DNA of 64,000 nt from the NCBI RefSeq assembly GCF_002305875.1, contig NZ_CP022098.1, positions 9,920,001 to 9,984,000 of the forward strand, read 5' to 3'. The position numbers were made by a program, and so were the translations under genes. The notes under the pieces were generated by a model. It saw only the letters and a list, made by a program, of their open reading frames with translations, searched no databases and was not told where the DNA came from. Below, one piece after another: positions 50,610 to 59,457 of this stretch; positions within the stretch are counted from its first letter, which is position 1; each line of letters opens with the position of its first letter. Source of the stretch: Cystobacter fuscus (lineage in GTDB: Bacteria; Myxococcota; Myxococcia; Myxococcales; Myxococcaceae).

Positions 50610-51002
50610 TCAGGTGTAGTCGGTGAGCTTCTTGCGGGTCGGCCCACCCTTGGGTGCGTCCTTCTGGCCCTGGCAGTTCACGCAGAACTCCACGTAGGGC
50701 ACGGCCTCCAGGCGGGCGGGGGAGATCTCGTCCCCACACTCCTCGCACTCGCCGAAGGAGTCCGGATCCTGGCGCAGCTTGCCCAGCGCCTTGAGCACGC
50801 GCTTCAACACGGCCTCCGAGTTGCGGTTGCGGTTGGAGGCGATGGCCTGGAGCATCTCGTTGAGCGGCTGCTCGTCCTCGTCACCCCCCACGCGCCCCTC
50901 GTCGGTGCGGTTGGGCTCGATGCGCGCGGGCGTCTTGCCCGTCAACTCCGCGTGCAGCTCCAGCAGCTTCTGCTTGAACTTCTCGCGCTGTGCGTCGGTC
51001 AC
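50610..51002 (-). CDS. DksA/TraR-type C4 zinc-finger protein
   Basis: 130 residues. A helical N-terminal region (QREKFKQKLLELHAELTG, LNEMLQAIASNRNRNSEAVLKRVLKALGKL) leads to a C4 zinc finger: GECEECGDEISPARLEAVPYVEFCVNCQ, the TraR/DksA signature. Proteins of this family enter the RNA polymerase secondary channel and modulate initiation, with or without ppGpp. The coiled-coil tip residues (normally D-x-x-D-A) are not obvious here, so it may be a DksA-like paralogue rather than DksA itself. It stands between the phosphohexomutase and deoC on the same strand, separated by 45 bases from deoC. Confidence 0.85.
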   Translation of the reverse strand: MTDAQREKFKQKLLELHAELTGKTPARIEPNRTDEGRVGGDEDEQPLNEMLQAIASNRNRNSEAVLKRVLKALGKLRQDPDSFGECEECGDEISPARLEAVPYVEFCVNCQGQKDAPKGGPTRKKLTDYT

Positions 51003-51047
51003 GGCCTCTCTCCCTTGGTGGGCCAGCTTGGTGGGCCAGGTAGGGGG

Positions 51048-51881
51048 CTAGTACTTCGCGGCGGAGGATTGGCCGGAGACGATGGCCACGGAAGCCGAGG
51101 CCCCCAGCCGGTTGGCCCCCGCCTGAATCATGCGCAGGGCGTCCTCGGCCGAGCGGATGCCGCCGGAGGCCTTCACGCCCACCTGGTCGCCCACCACGCG
51201 GCGCATGAGGGCCACGTCCTCCACGGTGGCCCCCCCGGGACCGAAGCCCGTGGACGTCTTCACGAACGCGGCGCCCGCGGCCCGGGCCAGCACACAGGCG
51301 GCGATCTTCTCGTCGCTGGAGAGCAGCCCCGTCTCCAGGATGACCTTCACCGGGAAGGGCCGGCTCGCCTCCACCACCTGGGCGATGTCCTGGAGCACGA
51401 GCGCGTAGTCGCGCGACTTGAGCGCGCCCACGTTGAGCACCATGTCGATTTCCCGGGCCCCCTCGCGCACGGCCTCGCGCGCCTCGTGGGCCTTGGCGCT
51501 CGTGAGCGCCGCGCCCAGGGGAAAACCCACCACGGCGATGGGCACGGAGGAGGAGCCCGCCAGGATGCCCGCCACCGTGGCCACCTGGCTCGAGTTCACG
51601 CACACCGTGGCGAAGCCATGACGCACCGCCTCGTGGGCCACGCGGGTGATGTCGTCGCGCGTGGCCTCCGGCTTGAGCAGCGTATGGTCGATGAACGGGG
51701 CCAGGTCCGCGGGGCCCTTCACCGTCCCGGGAGGCACGGGCGCGGTGCCCACGACGCGGGGCGTGCTGGCGGACACGGGGGACGCCGACGGACCGTTGCC
51801 CGCCGAGACACCAGGCGGGCTCTTGCGGATGAAGTCGGCGAGTTCCTCGACGACGCGCTGGATGTGCTGGGCCTCGGTCAT
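51048..51881 (-). CDS. deoC: Deoxyribose-phosphate aldolase
   Basis: 277 residues from ATG 51881. A Pro/Ser/Thr-rich extension of about 60 residues precedes the enzyme core. The DeoC signature [16 protein letters not shown] is followed by the Schiff-base lysine in [15 protein letters not shown] (about 206) and the proton-relay lysine in [11 protein letters not shown] (about 236); [14 protein letters not shown] and EIDMVLNVG are also diagnostic. It splits deoxyribose-5-phosphate to glyceraldehyde-3-phosphate and acetaldehyde, the step after DeoA and a phosphopentomutase. The extra N-terminus is unusual and may be a linker to a partner; an alternative internal start would remove it. Confidence 0.9.
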   Translation of the reverse strand: MTEAQHIQRVVEELADFIRKSPPGVSAGNGPSASPVSASTPRVVGTAPVPPGTVKGPADLAPFIDHTLLKPEATRDDITRVAHEAVRHGFATVCVNSSQVATVAGILAGSSSVPIAVVGFPLGAALTSAKAHEAREAVREGAREIDMVLNVGALKSRDYALVLQDIAQVVEASRPFPVKVILETGLLSSDEKIAACVLARAAGAAFVKTSTGFGPGGATVEDVALMRRVVGDQVGVKASGGIRSAEDALRMIQAGANRLGASASVAIVSGQSSAAKY

Positions 51882-51950
51882 GGCGCGCGGTCTAGCCCAA
51901 GTCCGGGCCGCTCGGGAAGCGTTGGCACATGGGATAGAGTCCCGCACGAC

Positions 51951-53111
51951 ATGGCATTCGCGCGGCACCTCTTCGCACTGCTCCTCCTGCTCGCCGCCTG
52001 CTCGGGCCGGGCCGCCCCCCTCAAACCCCTCTCCGTCTACTTCTTCGACGTGGGCCAGGGGGACGCGGCGCTCATCGTCTCGCCCAGCGGAAAGACGGTG
52101 CTCATCGACGCGGGCCCCCCCGAGGCCGACGAGCGGCTCGCACCCCGCGTGCGCGAGCTCGTCCAGGGGCCGTTGGATCTCGTCATCCTCACCCACCCCC
52201 ACCTGGACCACCTGGGCGGCATGGTGCGGATCCTCCAGACGGTGGGGGCCCGGCGCTTCATGGATCCGGGCTTCGACCACCCGAGCGAGGCCTACCGCAA
52301 GCTGCTGGAGGTGGTGGGCCGCGACGTGGGCCAGGTGATGACGCCCACCCCCAATCCGAACAACCCGGAGGCGCCGCTGACCATCGGGCTGGGCGAGGGC
52401 ACATCGCTCAGCATCTTCTGGCCGCGCGTGCCCCAGCAGCCCTTCCTGAAGGACACCCGCTCGGATCCCAACTCCAACTCCATCGTCGCCCGGTTGAGCC
52501 ATGGCGGCACGTCGTTCCTCTTCACGGGGGACGCCGAGCCGGAGACCGAGGCGGCCCTGCTGGCCAGGTCGGTGGACCTGCGCGCCACCGTGCTGAAGGT
52601 GGCGCACCACGGAGGCCGCTACTCCTCCACCGCGCCCTTCCTCGCGGCGGTGCGGCCCCAGGCGGCCGTCATCTCCTGCGGCGCGGGCAATGAGTACGGG
52701 CACCCCACCGCGGAGGCCCTCCAGCGCCTCGGGGCCCAGGGAGCGCGCGTGCTGCGCACCGACCGCGACGGCGAGGTGCTCGCGGTGAGCGACGGCGACC
52801 GGGTGACCTTCACGACCCGCAAGGGCAACACCCCGCCCCTCGTCGTCTCCGGTGGACCGGCGGGCCCCTCCACTCCCCTCGCCCCGTCCGTGGACGTGCC
52901 CCCGCGCACGGCTCCCTCGAAGACGGAGCACACGGCCCCGCCACCCGCCGGCACGGGCCCGACGCGCTACGTGGGCCTCAAGGGCAGCAAGGTCTTCCAC
53001 CGCGAGGACTGCGCCACCCTGCGTCGGTCGAAAACGCAGGGGCGCACGATATACACGGATCGCGACGCCGCCCTGCGCGAGCGCCGTCCCTCCGAGGATT
53101 GCAAGCCATGA
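51951..53111 (+). CDS. ComEC-like metallo-beta-lactamase lipoprotein, copy 1 (intact)
   Basis: 386 residues. A lipobox ([10 protein letters not shown], Cys17) leads to the MBL domain: [27 protein letters not shown], the metal motif [12 protein letters not shown] at about 80, [12 protein letters not shown], and [13 protein letters not shown], all as in the ComEC/Rec2 competence MBL domain. A 60-residue Pro/Thr linker joins a C-terminal module [22 protein letters not shown] ... RRPSEDCKP, like the H...C...C end of Ada-type zinc modules. ComEC-like stand-alone proteins of this type are often extracellular nucleases or phosphodiesterases. It overlaps copy 2 by ATGA. Confidence 0.85.
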   Translation: MAFARHLFALLLLLAACSGRAAPLKPLSVYFFDVGQGDAALIVSPSGKTVLIDAGPPEADERLAPRVRELVQGPLDLVILTHPHLDHLGGMVRILQTVGARRFMDPGFDHPSEAYRKLLEVVGRDVGQVMTPTPNPNNPEAPLTIGLGEGTSLSIFWPRVPQQPFLKDTRSDPNSNSIVARLSHGGTSFLFTGDAEPETEAALLARSVDLRATVLKVAHHGGRYSSTAPFLAAVRPQAAVISCGAGNEYGHPTAEALQRLGAQGARVLRTDRDGEVLAVSDGDRVTFTTRKGNTPPLVVSGGPAGPSTPLAPSVDVPPRTAPSKTEHTAPPPAGTGPTRYVGLKGSKVFHREDCATLRRSKTQGRTIYTDRDAALRERRPSEDCKP

Positions 53112-54457
53112 GCCGCCCCGTACGGACCTTCATCACCCTGTTGGGCCTGTGGCTCCTCGGAGCCTGCGAGAAACCCACGGCGGCGCCCGCCCCCGCGGCG
53201 GCCAAGGCGGTCCAGGCCACCCCGTTGCGCTACTTCGGCCGGCCGGCCGATGGAAAGCTGCACGTCTACTTCCTCGACGTGGACCAGGGGGACGCCACGC
53301 TCATCGTCTCGCCCACCGGGCGCACGGTGCTCGTCGACGCGGGTCCCCCCTCCGCGGGCGCCCACCTGGCCAACCGGCTGCCCGAGCTGCTCATCGGAAA
53401 GCTGGACCTGGTCATCCTCACCCACCCCCACGCGGACCATTACGGGGGACTGTCGGCGGCCCTGGGCGCGGTGGGCGCGCTGCGCCTGCTCGAGCCGCAA
53501 CTGCCGGGCACGCCCGCGGACTACGACGCGCTGCTGGGCGCCATCGGCACCAGCGGCATGGAGGTGTTCTCCCCCGCGCCCCCGGCCAACGCCGAGCCGC
53601 TGCGCCTGCCGCTGGGCGATGGCGCGGAGCTGACCGTGCTCTGGCCGCGCGCGCCCACCGAGAAGCTGTTGACCGGAGACAACCCCCAGGAGCTCAACTC
53701 CATCGTCCTGCGGCTCAGCTACCAGGACACCAGCTTGCTGCTGCCGGGAGACGCCCTGGAGAAGACGGAGCATTTCCTGCTGGCCCACGGGGCGCCGCTC
53801 TCATCCACGTTGCTCAAGGTGGGAGCCCATGGCGCCGCCACGGCCAGCAGTCCCGCGTTCCTCGACGCGGTCCGGCCCCGGGCGGCCCTGGTGTCCACCG
53901 GCGCGGGCAGCCCGGAGCTCGCTCCGTCCCGGAACGTGCTCGGGCGGCTGGAGGCGATGAAGACGCGCGTCTTCCGCACCGACCGGGATGGCGAGGTGCA
54001 CGCCGTGAGCGACGGTCAGCGCTTCACCCTCACCCCCCAGCGGCACTCCGCGGGCAGCGGGCCGGGGGAGTCCGAGAGCTTCGAGGGGAAGCTGGACCCG
54101 GCCATGGCGGAGCGGGACGATGCCGGCACCCCCGCGAGGGACACGGCAACGGCCTCGTCGGGCAAGACCGAGGTGGCGGCCGCGCCCGGGGTACAGCCCC
54201 GAGTGAGCCCGGCGAGCGTGGACATCGATCTGGACAAGGCCCCCGCCTCCGCGCCGAGGACGGTCCGGCAGGAGCGCACGCCCTCCCCGGCCGACAGCAG
54301 GACGCGCTACGTCGCCAGCCGCAAGAGCGACGTCTTCCACCTGCCTGACTGCCCCGCCGTCAAACGCATCAAGGACGAGAACCGGCTCAACTTCACCACC
54401 CGCGAGCAGGCGGCCGGCGGCAACGCCCGGCGGCCCGCCAAGGACTGCCACCCATGA
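53108..54457 (+). CDS. ComEC-like metallo-beta-lactamase lipoprotein, copy 2 (altered metal site)
   Basis: 449 residues with lipobox LWLLGAC (Cys20). The MBL domain is clearly a duplicate of the previous gene: [50 protein letters not shown], but two sites differ. GQGD is DQGD, and the HHG motif is AHG ([14 protein letters not shown]), so one metal or catalytic histidine is lost. The linker is longer (about 110 residues). The C-terminal module [49 protein letters not shown] is well conserved. It may have reduced activity or act as a partner of copy 1. Confidence 0.82.
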   Translation: MSRPVRTFITLLGLWLLGACEKPTAAPAPAAAKAVQATPLRYFGRPADGKLHVYFLDVDQGDATLIVSPTGRTVLVDAGPPSAGAHLANRLPELLIGKLDLVILTHPHADHYGGLSAALGAVGALRLLEPQLPGTPADYDALLGAIGTSGMEVFSPAPPANAEPLRLPLGDGAELTVLWPRAPTEKLLTGDNPQELNSIVLRLSYQDTSLLLPGDALEKTEHFLLAHGAPLSSTLLKVGAHGAATASSPAFLDAVRPRAALVSTGAGSPELAPSRNVLGRLEAMKTRVFRTDRDGEVHAVSDGQRFTLTPQRHSAGSGPGESESFEGKLDPAMAERDDAGTPARDTATASSGKTEVAAAPGVQPRVSPASVDIDLDKAPASAPRTVRQERTPSPADSRTRYVASRKSDVFHLPDCPAVKRIKDENRLNFTTREQAAGGNARRPAKDCHP

Positions 54458-54711
54458 AGCGACGAGCACCGCCCAAGTCCAAGGTCACCGTGGATCGCCT
54501 CGAGGAGGACGTGGCCGTGCTCGTGGTGGACGGGCGCGAGGTGCGCCGGGCGCGCGCGGAGCTGCCCCCCGAAGTGCGCGAGGGCGACGTGTTGGACCTG
54601 GAGACGATGACGGTGGACACCGCCGCCACCGAGCGCCTGCGCGACGAGGTGCGCCAGGCCCGGGAGCGCGCCATGAAGAAGGCACCCCCTCCCGGGGATT
54701 TCGACCTGTAG
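54454..54711 (+). CDS. DUF3006-domain small protein
   Basis: 85 residues. The pattern KVTVDRLEEDVAVLVVDGREVRRARAELPPEVREGDVLDLETMTVDTAATERLRDEV is that of DUF3006 (a short beta domain with VxRxExxxAVL and LPxxxxEGDVL). Such genes commonly accompany ComEC/MBL proteins, as here, and overlap the copy 2 stop by ATGA. The last 17 residues are basic then acidic (KKAPPPGDFDL). The function is unknown; a partner or inhibitor of the MBL protein is possible. Confidence 0.85.
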   Translation: MKRRAPPKSKVTVDRLEEDVAVLVVDGREVRRARAELPPEVREGDVLDLETMTVDTAATERLRDEVRQARERAMKKAPPPGDFDL

Positions 54712-54713
54712 GG

Positions 54714-56441
54714 CTAGCCGGACCTCGAGAGCACGAGCTGGATTTCCACCTCGACGTCCTCCCCCGAGAACGGGGGGAACACCATGCGCTGGGCGCGCTC
54801 GATGAAGCACTCGCCCGAGGGCGAGCCGCCGATATCGGGGCGATCCATGGCCACCTTCGTCACCTCGCCCGAGTGGGTCACCGTGGTGGTGAGCAGCAGC
54901 TTGCCATTGCGCAACCGGGGGTTCTTGCGCAGCGCCTGGGCGATGCACGTCTTGAACGAGGCGCGCGAGCGCTCCACCACACGGTCGACTTCCGCCTTGG
55001 GAGGACCGGACGTGCGAGCGGGCGTGGGCGTGGGCGTGGACGGCTGGAGTGGAGCCACCTCGATGTCGTCCGACCCCTCGGCGGCGGGGGCGGCCCGGGT
55101 CTCGCTCCCCGCGAGGGCGGTGCCCGCGTTCGTGGGCGCCTCACCCGGGGCCTGGGCGGTGCCTTCCGGCTCCGCGGGCGCCGGGGCCGCTTCACCCCCC
55201 GCGGACGGCTCGGAGGAAGGGGACTCGGCGGGGGGAGTCTCGGCGGGGGGAGTCTCGGGCGACTCGGCGGCGGGCGCCTCGGCCTGGGGCTCTGGAGCGG
55301 GCCGTGGGGCGGGAGGCTGGCTGGGGTTGCCCGTCAGGACGTTGCGCAGCTCCTCGAGCCCCTCGGGCGTGAAGACGGACACGGTCTGCGGCACCGGGTT
55401 GCCCTCGGCGTCCGTGCCGTAGACGCGCAGGGGCACCACCTGCAGCTCGGTGAGGGCGATCACCGCCCCCACGGGGAGCAACACCAGCAGCAGCAGGACG
55501 AGGAGAACCTTCGCGCCCACCCCGCGCCCCTTGGCCTTCCCCGCCCGCGCCTTCTTCACGGGCTCGCTCGGAGGCTCCTCCGCCACCTGGTTGACCGGGG
55601 TGTGTTCGTCATCGAGCCCGTCGAAGCCCCCGCGCGCGACATACCCTCCACCGCGCGGCTGCTCGGAGGCGGGAAGGTCCAGGTCGGAAAACAACTCCCC
55701 GAGGGGCGCGGCGGCGGCCTGGGCGTCGGCGACGGCCATGGGCCCGGTGTCATCGGCCTCCGGCTCCCACGGCGTGGAGTGCTTGACGCGGGAGGCGGGG
55801 GCGGGAGCCGGCTCGGGTTCCGGCTCGGGCTCGGGCTCCGGCTCCGGCTCGGTGCGCCAGCGCGTCTGCGAGTCGGGAGGCGGCTCGGGCTGCCACGAGG
55901 TGGAGGAGCTCGCCATGGCGGGCTCGGGCGGAGGGATGGGCTCGGCGGGGGGCGGAGGATCCTCGGGCAGGAAGAGCCCCTCGAGCGCGGGCAGATCCTG
56001 GCCCCGCTTCCAGTCCGCCATGCCCTGCTGCCAGAAGTAGCTCCGGGCGGTGACGGTGCCTTGCGCCACGAGCTCGCGCAGGGCCCCATCCTCCAGCGGC
56101 CCCTCCTGCTTGCCCTTGACCATCACGAACCAGGGCGCGGCCGCGTCGCCCACCGGCATGGCGCGCGTGGGCTCGTCCTCCCAGGACGACGCCGACACGG
56201 CCTGGGCCTGGGCTTGAGCCTGGGCCGCCTCTTCCTCGGCGGCGAGCGTGCGGTCCTGCTCGCGCAGCCGCTCCACGTCCGCCAGAGACACGACGCGCGT
56301 GCTCTCCTCCATCTCGGCGGGAGGGCCCTCCACCGAGATGACGTTCTGGCAGTTCTTGCACCGCACCTTGACGGTCTTGCCGCGGACCTTGTCGTCCGCA
56401 ATGGAGTACCGCCGCTCACACTTGTTACAAGAGAAGTTCAA
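54714..56441 (-). CDS. MJ0042 zinc finger, GYF-like and AgmX/PglI C-terminal domain protein
   Basis: 575 residues. The chosen start is TTG 56441, so that the protein begins with the zinc ribbon MNFSCNKCERRYSIADDKVRGKTVKVRCKNCQNVISVEG; alternatives are GTG 56459 and ATG 56496. A GYF_2-like domain follows (WFVMVKGKQEGPLEDGALRELVAQGTVTARSYFWQQGMADWKRGQDLP, about 105-153). A low-complexity stretch of alternating Glu-Pro (EPEPEPEPEPEPEP) and a long linker lead to one membrane helix (GAKVLLVLLLLVLLPVGAVIAL). The end is a TonB/AgmX-like domain (DRVVERSRASFKTCIAQALRKNPRLRNGKLLLTTTVTHSGEV). Related proteins are gliding-motility associated in Myxococcus. Confidence 0.8.
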   Translation of the reverse strand: MNFSCNKCERRYSIADDKVRGKTVKVRCKNCQNVISVEGPPAEMEESTRVVSLADVERLREQDRTLAAEEEAAQAQAQAQAVSASSWEDEPTRAMPVGDAAAPWFVMVKGKQEGPLEDGALRELVAQGTVTARSYFWQQGMADWKRGQDLPALEGLFLPEDPPPPAEPIPPPEPAMASSSTSWQPEPPPDSQTRWRTEPEPEPEPEPEPEPAPAPASRVKHSTPWEPEADDTGPMAVADAQAAAAPLGELFSDLDLPASEQPRGGGYVARGGFDGLDDEHTPVNQVAEEPPSEPVKKARAGKAKGRGVGAKVLLVLLLLVLLPVGAVIALTELQVVPLRVYGTDAEGNPVPQTVSVFTPEGLEELRNVLTGNPSQPPAPRPAPEPQAEAPAAESPETPPAETPPAESPSSEPSAGGEAAPAPAEPEGTAQAPGEAPTNAGTALAGSETRAAPAAEGSDDIEVAPLQPSTPTPTPARTSGPPKAEVDRVVERSRASFKTCIAQALRKNPRLRNGKLLLTTTVTHSGEVTKVAMDRPDIGGSPSGECFIERAQRMVFPPFSGEDVEVEIQLVLSRSG

Positions 56442-56519
56442 AGGGGATGTCCCGCGCACGCACACCGGGGCGAGCGAGGGGAATGCTAACCCCATGGCGG
56501 TGGAGTGCAAACCACCGGG

Positions 56520-56548
56520 TTGACTCCGCCTGTCAGCCCAACTAAGAG
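56520..56548 (+). promoter_or_regulatory. Possible sigma-70 promoter of the TIGR02300-type gene
   Basis: TTGACT (56520-56525) and TAAGAG (56543-56548) are spaced by 17 bases. The -35 matches 5 of 6 and the -10 about 3 of 6 consensus bases. The start codon at 56589 lies 40 bases further on, an ordinary leader length. Weak evidence by pattern only. Confidence 0.3.
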
Positions 56549-56588
56549 CCGCCTCCCCTACCCTCTTGACACAGATAGAAGGTGGCGC

Positions 56589-56876
56589 ATGCCCGCGAAG
56601 GACCTCGGGAACAAGCACGTCTGCTTCAAATGCAGCACGAAGTTCTACGACATGAAGAAGCCGGACCCCCTGTGCCCGAAGTGCGGCGCGGATCAACGCG
56701 AGAGCCCCGCCCTCAAGGCTCCCGCGGAGGGGGGACGCCGGGGCCGGCTGTCCGCGGCACCCAAGATCATCGAGCCCGCCGAGCCCGAGGAAGCCGAGGT
56801 GGGCGAGGACGAGGAAGTGGCGGACTTCGAGGACGAAGACGCCGAGAGTCCGGCGGACGACGAAGACGAAATCTGA
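56589..56876 (+). CDS. TIGR02300-type zinc-ribbon protein with acidic tail
   Basis: 95 residues. The N-terminus MPAKDLGNKHVCFKCSTKFYDMKKPDPLCPKCGADQ is a two-CxxC zinc ribbon with the FYDxxK motif that defines this small family (FYDLxK). The second half is very acidic (EPEEAEVGEDEEVADFEDEDAESPADDEDE). Members are widespread in Proteobacteria and of unknown function. It has its own divergent promoter region with the AgmX-like gene. Confidence 0.85.
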   Translation: MPAKDLGNKHVCFKCSTKFYDMKKPDPLCPKCGADQRESPALKAPAEGGRRGRLSAAPKIIEPAEPEEAEVGEDEEVADFEDEDAESPADDEDEI

Positions 56877-56890
56877 GCGGTTGGCGGGGT

Positions 56891-56914
56891 TCCCTCGAGA
56901 GCAATCCCGAGGGG
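56891..56914. terminator. Hairpin between convergent short genes
   Basis: CCCTCG (56892-56897) pairs with CGAGGG (56908-56913), extended by a T-G pair, around a 10-base loop. It lies between the TIGR02300-type stop (56876) and the stop of the small protein on the other strand (56925). No U-run. Confidence 0.4.
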
Positions 56915-56924
56915 CCCCACGGCC

Positions 56925-57098
56925 TCACGCCGGATCGCGCTGCTGGGCGACGGCCATCTGATGGAGGGTCTGGCGCAGCTGCGCGTAGCGCAGCGGCCCC
57001 AGCGTCTGCACACCCACGGGACGGCGCGGACCCTTCCCGGCGACCCGTGGCCGCGGCCGCGGTGAACGTCTGGGAGTGGGTCGCTTCTTGGGCTGCAT
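56925..57098 (-). CDS. Small basic Arg/Pro-rich protein (57 aa)
   Basis: The frame from ATG 57098 encodes 57 residues and ends at TGA 56927-56925. The first half is strongly basic (MQPKKRPTPRRSPRPRPRVA), the second half is a helical, more ordinary sequence (GVQTLGPLRYAQLRQTLHQM). GGGGGACG lies about 7 bases before the start. I recognise no family. The composition and clear start support a real gene, for instance a nucleic-acid-binding peptide, but a chance frame in GC-rich DNA is possible. It fills most of the 56877-57362 gap; upstream of it (57099-57362) I see only short G/C hairpins. Confidence 0.45.
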   Translation of the reverse strand: MQPKKRPTPRRSPRPRPRVAGKGPRRPVGVQTLGPLRYAQLRQTLHQMAVAQQRDPA

Positions 57099-57362
57099 GG
57101 GTGTCGTCCCCCGAATGGTCTGCGCCTCCCTGTAGCAGACTTTCCATCTCCGCTACAACTTTCCGATGAGGGTGCGCCAGCCTCCTCGCCTGCCCGGCGA
57201 GCGAGGGGTCCGGGGCAGAGCGGACGCGGGGGGATGCGTCTTGCGAATGAGCCCGCGCGGAGGGATGAGGAAGGGACGATTTGGGCGTTGGACCCTTCAA
57301 ACCCTTGTTGGTAGAAGGGGCCGGGCCCCGGGGTAGGGCCCCCATTGTTGGAGGCAGGGAAT

Positions 57363-58091
57363 TTGCGGGAGAAACTGAAGGCTCTGGCGGAGCTGCAGAA
57401 GGTGGACCTCGAGGTCGCCTCGCTCCGGAAGGCCGCGGACGTGCATCCCCGGCAGTTGGCGGAGTTGGAGCGCGAGTTGGGTACCGCGCGCAGCGCCATC
57501 GAGGCGGAGCGCAATCGCGTGACGGACATCGAGCGACAGAAGAGCACGCTCGAGCAGAACATCACGGACGAGAAGGACAAGGTGAAGAAGTGGGAGGCGC
57601 GGCTGGCCGAGCAGCGCTCCACCCGCGAGTACTCCGCCCTCGCCCGCGAAATCGACATCGCCAAGAAGGCCAACCAGACGATGGCCGACGAGCTCGTGGA
57701 GCTGAGCAAGACGCTCGGCGCGGCGCGCGAGGCCGTCAAGGCCAAGGAAGCCGAGTTCGCCGCTCGCCAGGAGCAGCTGTCCTCCCGCATGGCCGAGCTG
57801 CGCACCCGGCAGAGCCAGGCCGAGGGCCAGGTGAAGGAGCTCGAGGGCAAGCGCGCCTCGGTGTCCTCGGGAGTGGACGCCACCCTGCTGCGCCGCTACG
57901 AGACCATCCGCAAGAAGCGCATGCCGGCGCTGGTGGGCGTGGTGCTCGGGGGCACGTGCCTGGGCTGCCGGATGAACGTGCCGCCGCAGCTCTACAACAA
58001 CCTGCGCGTGTCGCTGGGCACCGACGTGTGCCCCTCCTGCAACCGCATCATCTACGCCGTCGAGGCGCTCGAAACCCCGGCCGAGAAGTAG
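57363..58091 (+). CDS. C4-type zinc-ribbon coiled-coil protein (zf-RING_7-like)
   Basis: 242 residues from TTG 57363, which follows GGAGG by eight bases (earlier in-frame TTG codons at 57345/57348 are not preceded by a site). The first 175 residues are a long coiled coil (LKALAELQKVDLEVASLRK, IEAERNRVTDIERQKSTLEQNI, REYSALAREIDIAKKANQ). The end is a C4 zinc ribbon: GGTCLGCRMNVPPQLYNNLRVSLGTDVCPSCNRIIY. This is the YbgI-neighbour/CT398-like family, thought to act around RNA or flagellar export. A 72-codon reading frame and rnpB follow. Confidence 0.85.
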   Translation: MREKLKALAELQKVDLEVASLRKAADVHPRQLAELERELGTARSAIEAERNRVTDIERQKSTLEQNITDEKDKVKKWEARLAEQRSTREYSALAREIDIAKKANQTMADELVELSKTLGAAREAVKAKEAEFAARQEQLSSRMAELRTRQSQAEGQVKELEGKRASVSSGVDATLLRRYETIRKKRMPALVGVVLGGTCLGCRMNVPPQLYNNLRVSLGTDVCPSCNRIIYAVEALETPAEK

Positions 58092-58093
58092 CG

Positions 58094-58312
58094 TTGAATC
58101 AGACGCTCTTCCCCACCCTCGTCGACATCCTCCGCCACATCGCGCGCGAGGAGCCGCTCACGGGGACGGTGCGGGCCTTTCCCGGGATGACCCGCGAGGA
58201 CATGGGCCGCCTGCTCGAAGCCGCGGCCGAGCACCTCACCGCGCTTCCCCCCGAGTCCCCGCCGCCTCCTCCCCCGCCCGGGGCCCGGCGTCACCGGCGA
58301 CCGCCGCGCTGA
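58094..58312 (+). CDS. Small hypothetical protein upstream of rnpB
   Basis: 72 residues from TTG 58094, two bases after the zinc-ribbon stop. The N-terminal part (LFPTLVDILRHIAREEPLTGTVRAFPGMTREDMGRLLEAAAEHL) is helical and looks like a real protein, the end is proline and arginine rich (PPPPPPPGARRHRRPPR). No family is recognised. The absence of a clear ribosome site other than upstream codons suggests translational coupling. Confidence 0.45.
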   Translation: MNQTLFPTLVDILRHIAREEPLTGTVRAFPGMTREDMGRLLEAAAEHLTALPPESPPPPPPPGARRHRRPPR

Positions 58313-58365
58313 GCCCACGTGACACCCTGTGCCGCGCCGCCCCGCTTCCGTGTTATGAGACTCGG

Positions 58366-58759
<394 letters not shown>

Positions 58760-58780
58760 TTTTTTCCCGTCCGCGCGGTG

Positions 58781-59335
58781 TCAGCGCGCCACGGGAATCT
58801 GCATGAGCAGGATGCGGCTGCGCCCGTCGTTGCGCACCGCCTCCGGGTTCTTGAGCTGCAGGCGCCCGTCCGTCTTCGGCTCCCAGAAGCCCATCCACAC
58901 GTTGATCGTCTGCGCGGACACACCGGGCGGAAGCGCGATCATGAACTCGTCCTTCACCGTCTCGCCCACCTTCCACTGGGTGGTGGGGTAGAGCCCCCCC
59001 GCGGGCTTGTGGTCCACGTTGAGCCGCTCCATGCGGCCCTCGGCGTCCTCCACGTGGACGAAGATGGTGTAGTCCTCGTCCAGGGGCTTGAGCACCTTGA
59101 AGTAGGCGGTGACGCGCGCGGAGTCGCCCGGGGAGAGGCGGCCCGGCTGGAGGTTGGCACCCACCAGCTCCACCGTGTCCTCGAAGTTGGCGCCACCCTT
59201 CGTGGAGAGCGTGGGCACCTGGGTCACCACGGACTGGCGCCGCTCGTTGGGGCTGGCCCCTCCGGGTGCCTCGACGATGCAGGCACCGAGCAGGAACACG
59301 GGAGCGAGGAGGGCGGGAAGCGCGGGGCGTCGCAT
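58781..59335 (-). CDS. Hypothetical lipoprotein
   Basis: 184 residues. A lipoprotein signal (MRRPALPALLAPVFLLGA then Cys19) is followed by a beta-rich domain: FEDTVELVGANLQPGRLSPGDSARVTAYFKVLKPLDEDYTIFVHVEDAEG, LYPTTQWKVGETVKDEFMIALPPG, NVWMGFWEP. This resembles immunoglobulin-like folds in secreted proteins (an adjacent strand pattern, not a sequence family I can name). It is convergent with rnpB and divergent from ftsY. Confidence 0.65.
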   Translation of the reverse strand: MRRPALPALLAPVFLLGACIVEAPGGASPNERRQSVVTQVPTLSTKGGANFEDTVELVGANLQPGRLSPGDSARVTAYFKVLKPLDEDYTIFVHVEDAEGRMERLNVDHKPAGGLYPTTQWKVGETVKDEFMIALPPGVSAQTINVWMGFWEPKTDGRLQLKNPEAVRNDGRSRILLMQIPVAR

Positions 59336-59457
59336 GGCAGGAGCGTTTCTAGCGGCTTCCCCGCACGGCATCCACCTGCCCGTGGTGGACAGAGGACGGG
59401 CCCTGGCCCAAGACGGGGTAGGACTCCCAGCGCGTCTTGCGATATGCGGTGCGCGCC

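Noticed and set aside
55800-55860. Tandem ggctcgggctccgg-like repeats suspected as a CRISPR or mobile repeat.
   Set aside because: They are in-frame codon repeats for the Glu-Pro stretch of the AgmX-like protein.
56566-56571. TTGACA directly upstream of the TIGR02300-type start.
   Set aside because: It lies only 18 bases from the start codon, so a -10 box would have to be inside the gene; the TTGACT/TAAGAG pair further upstream fits better.
57317-57344. GGGGCC/GGCCCC runs before the zinc-ribbon gene as a riboswitch or terminator.
   Set aside because: Only short stems with one- to three-base loops can be drawn, as expected from GC-rich sequence.
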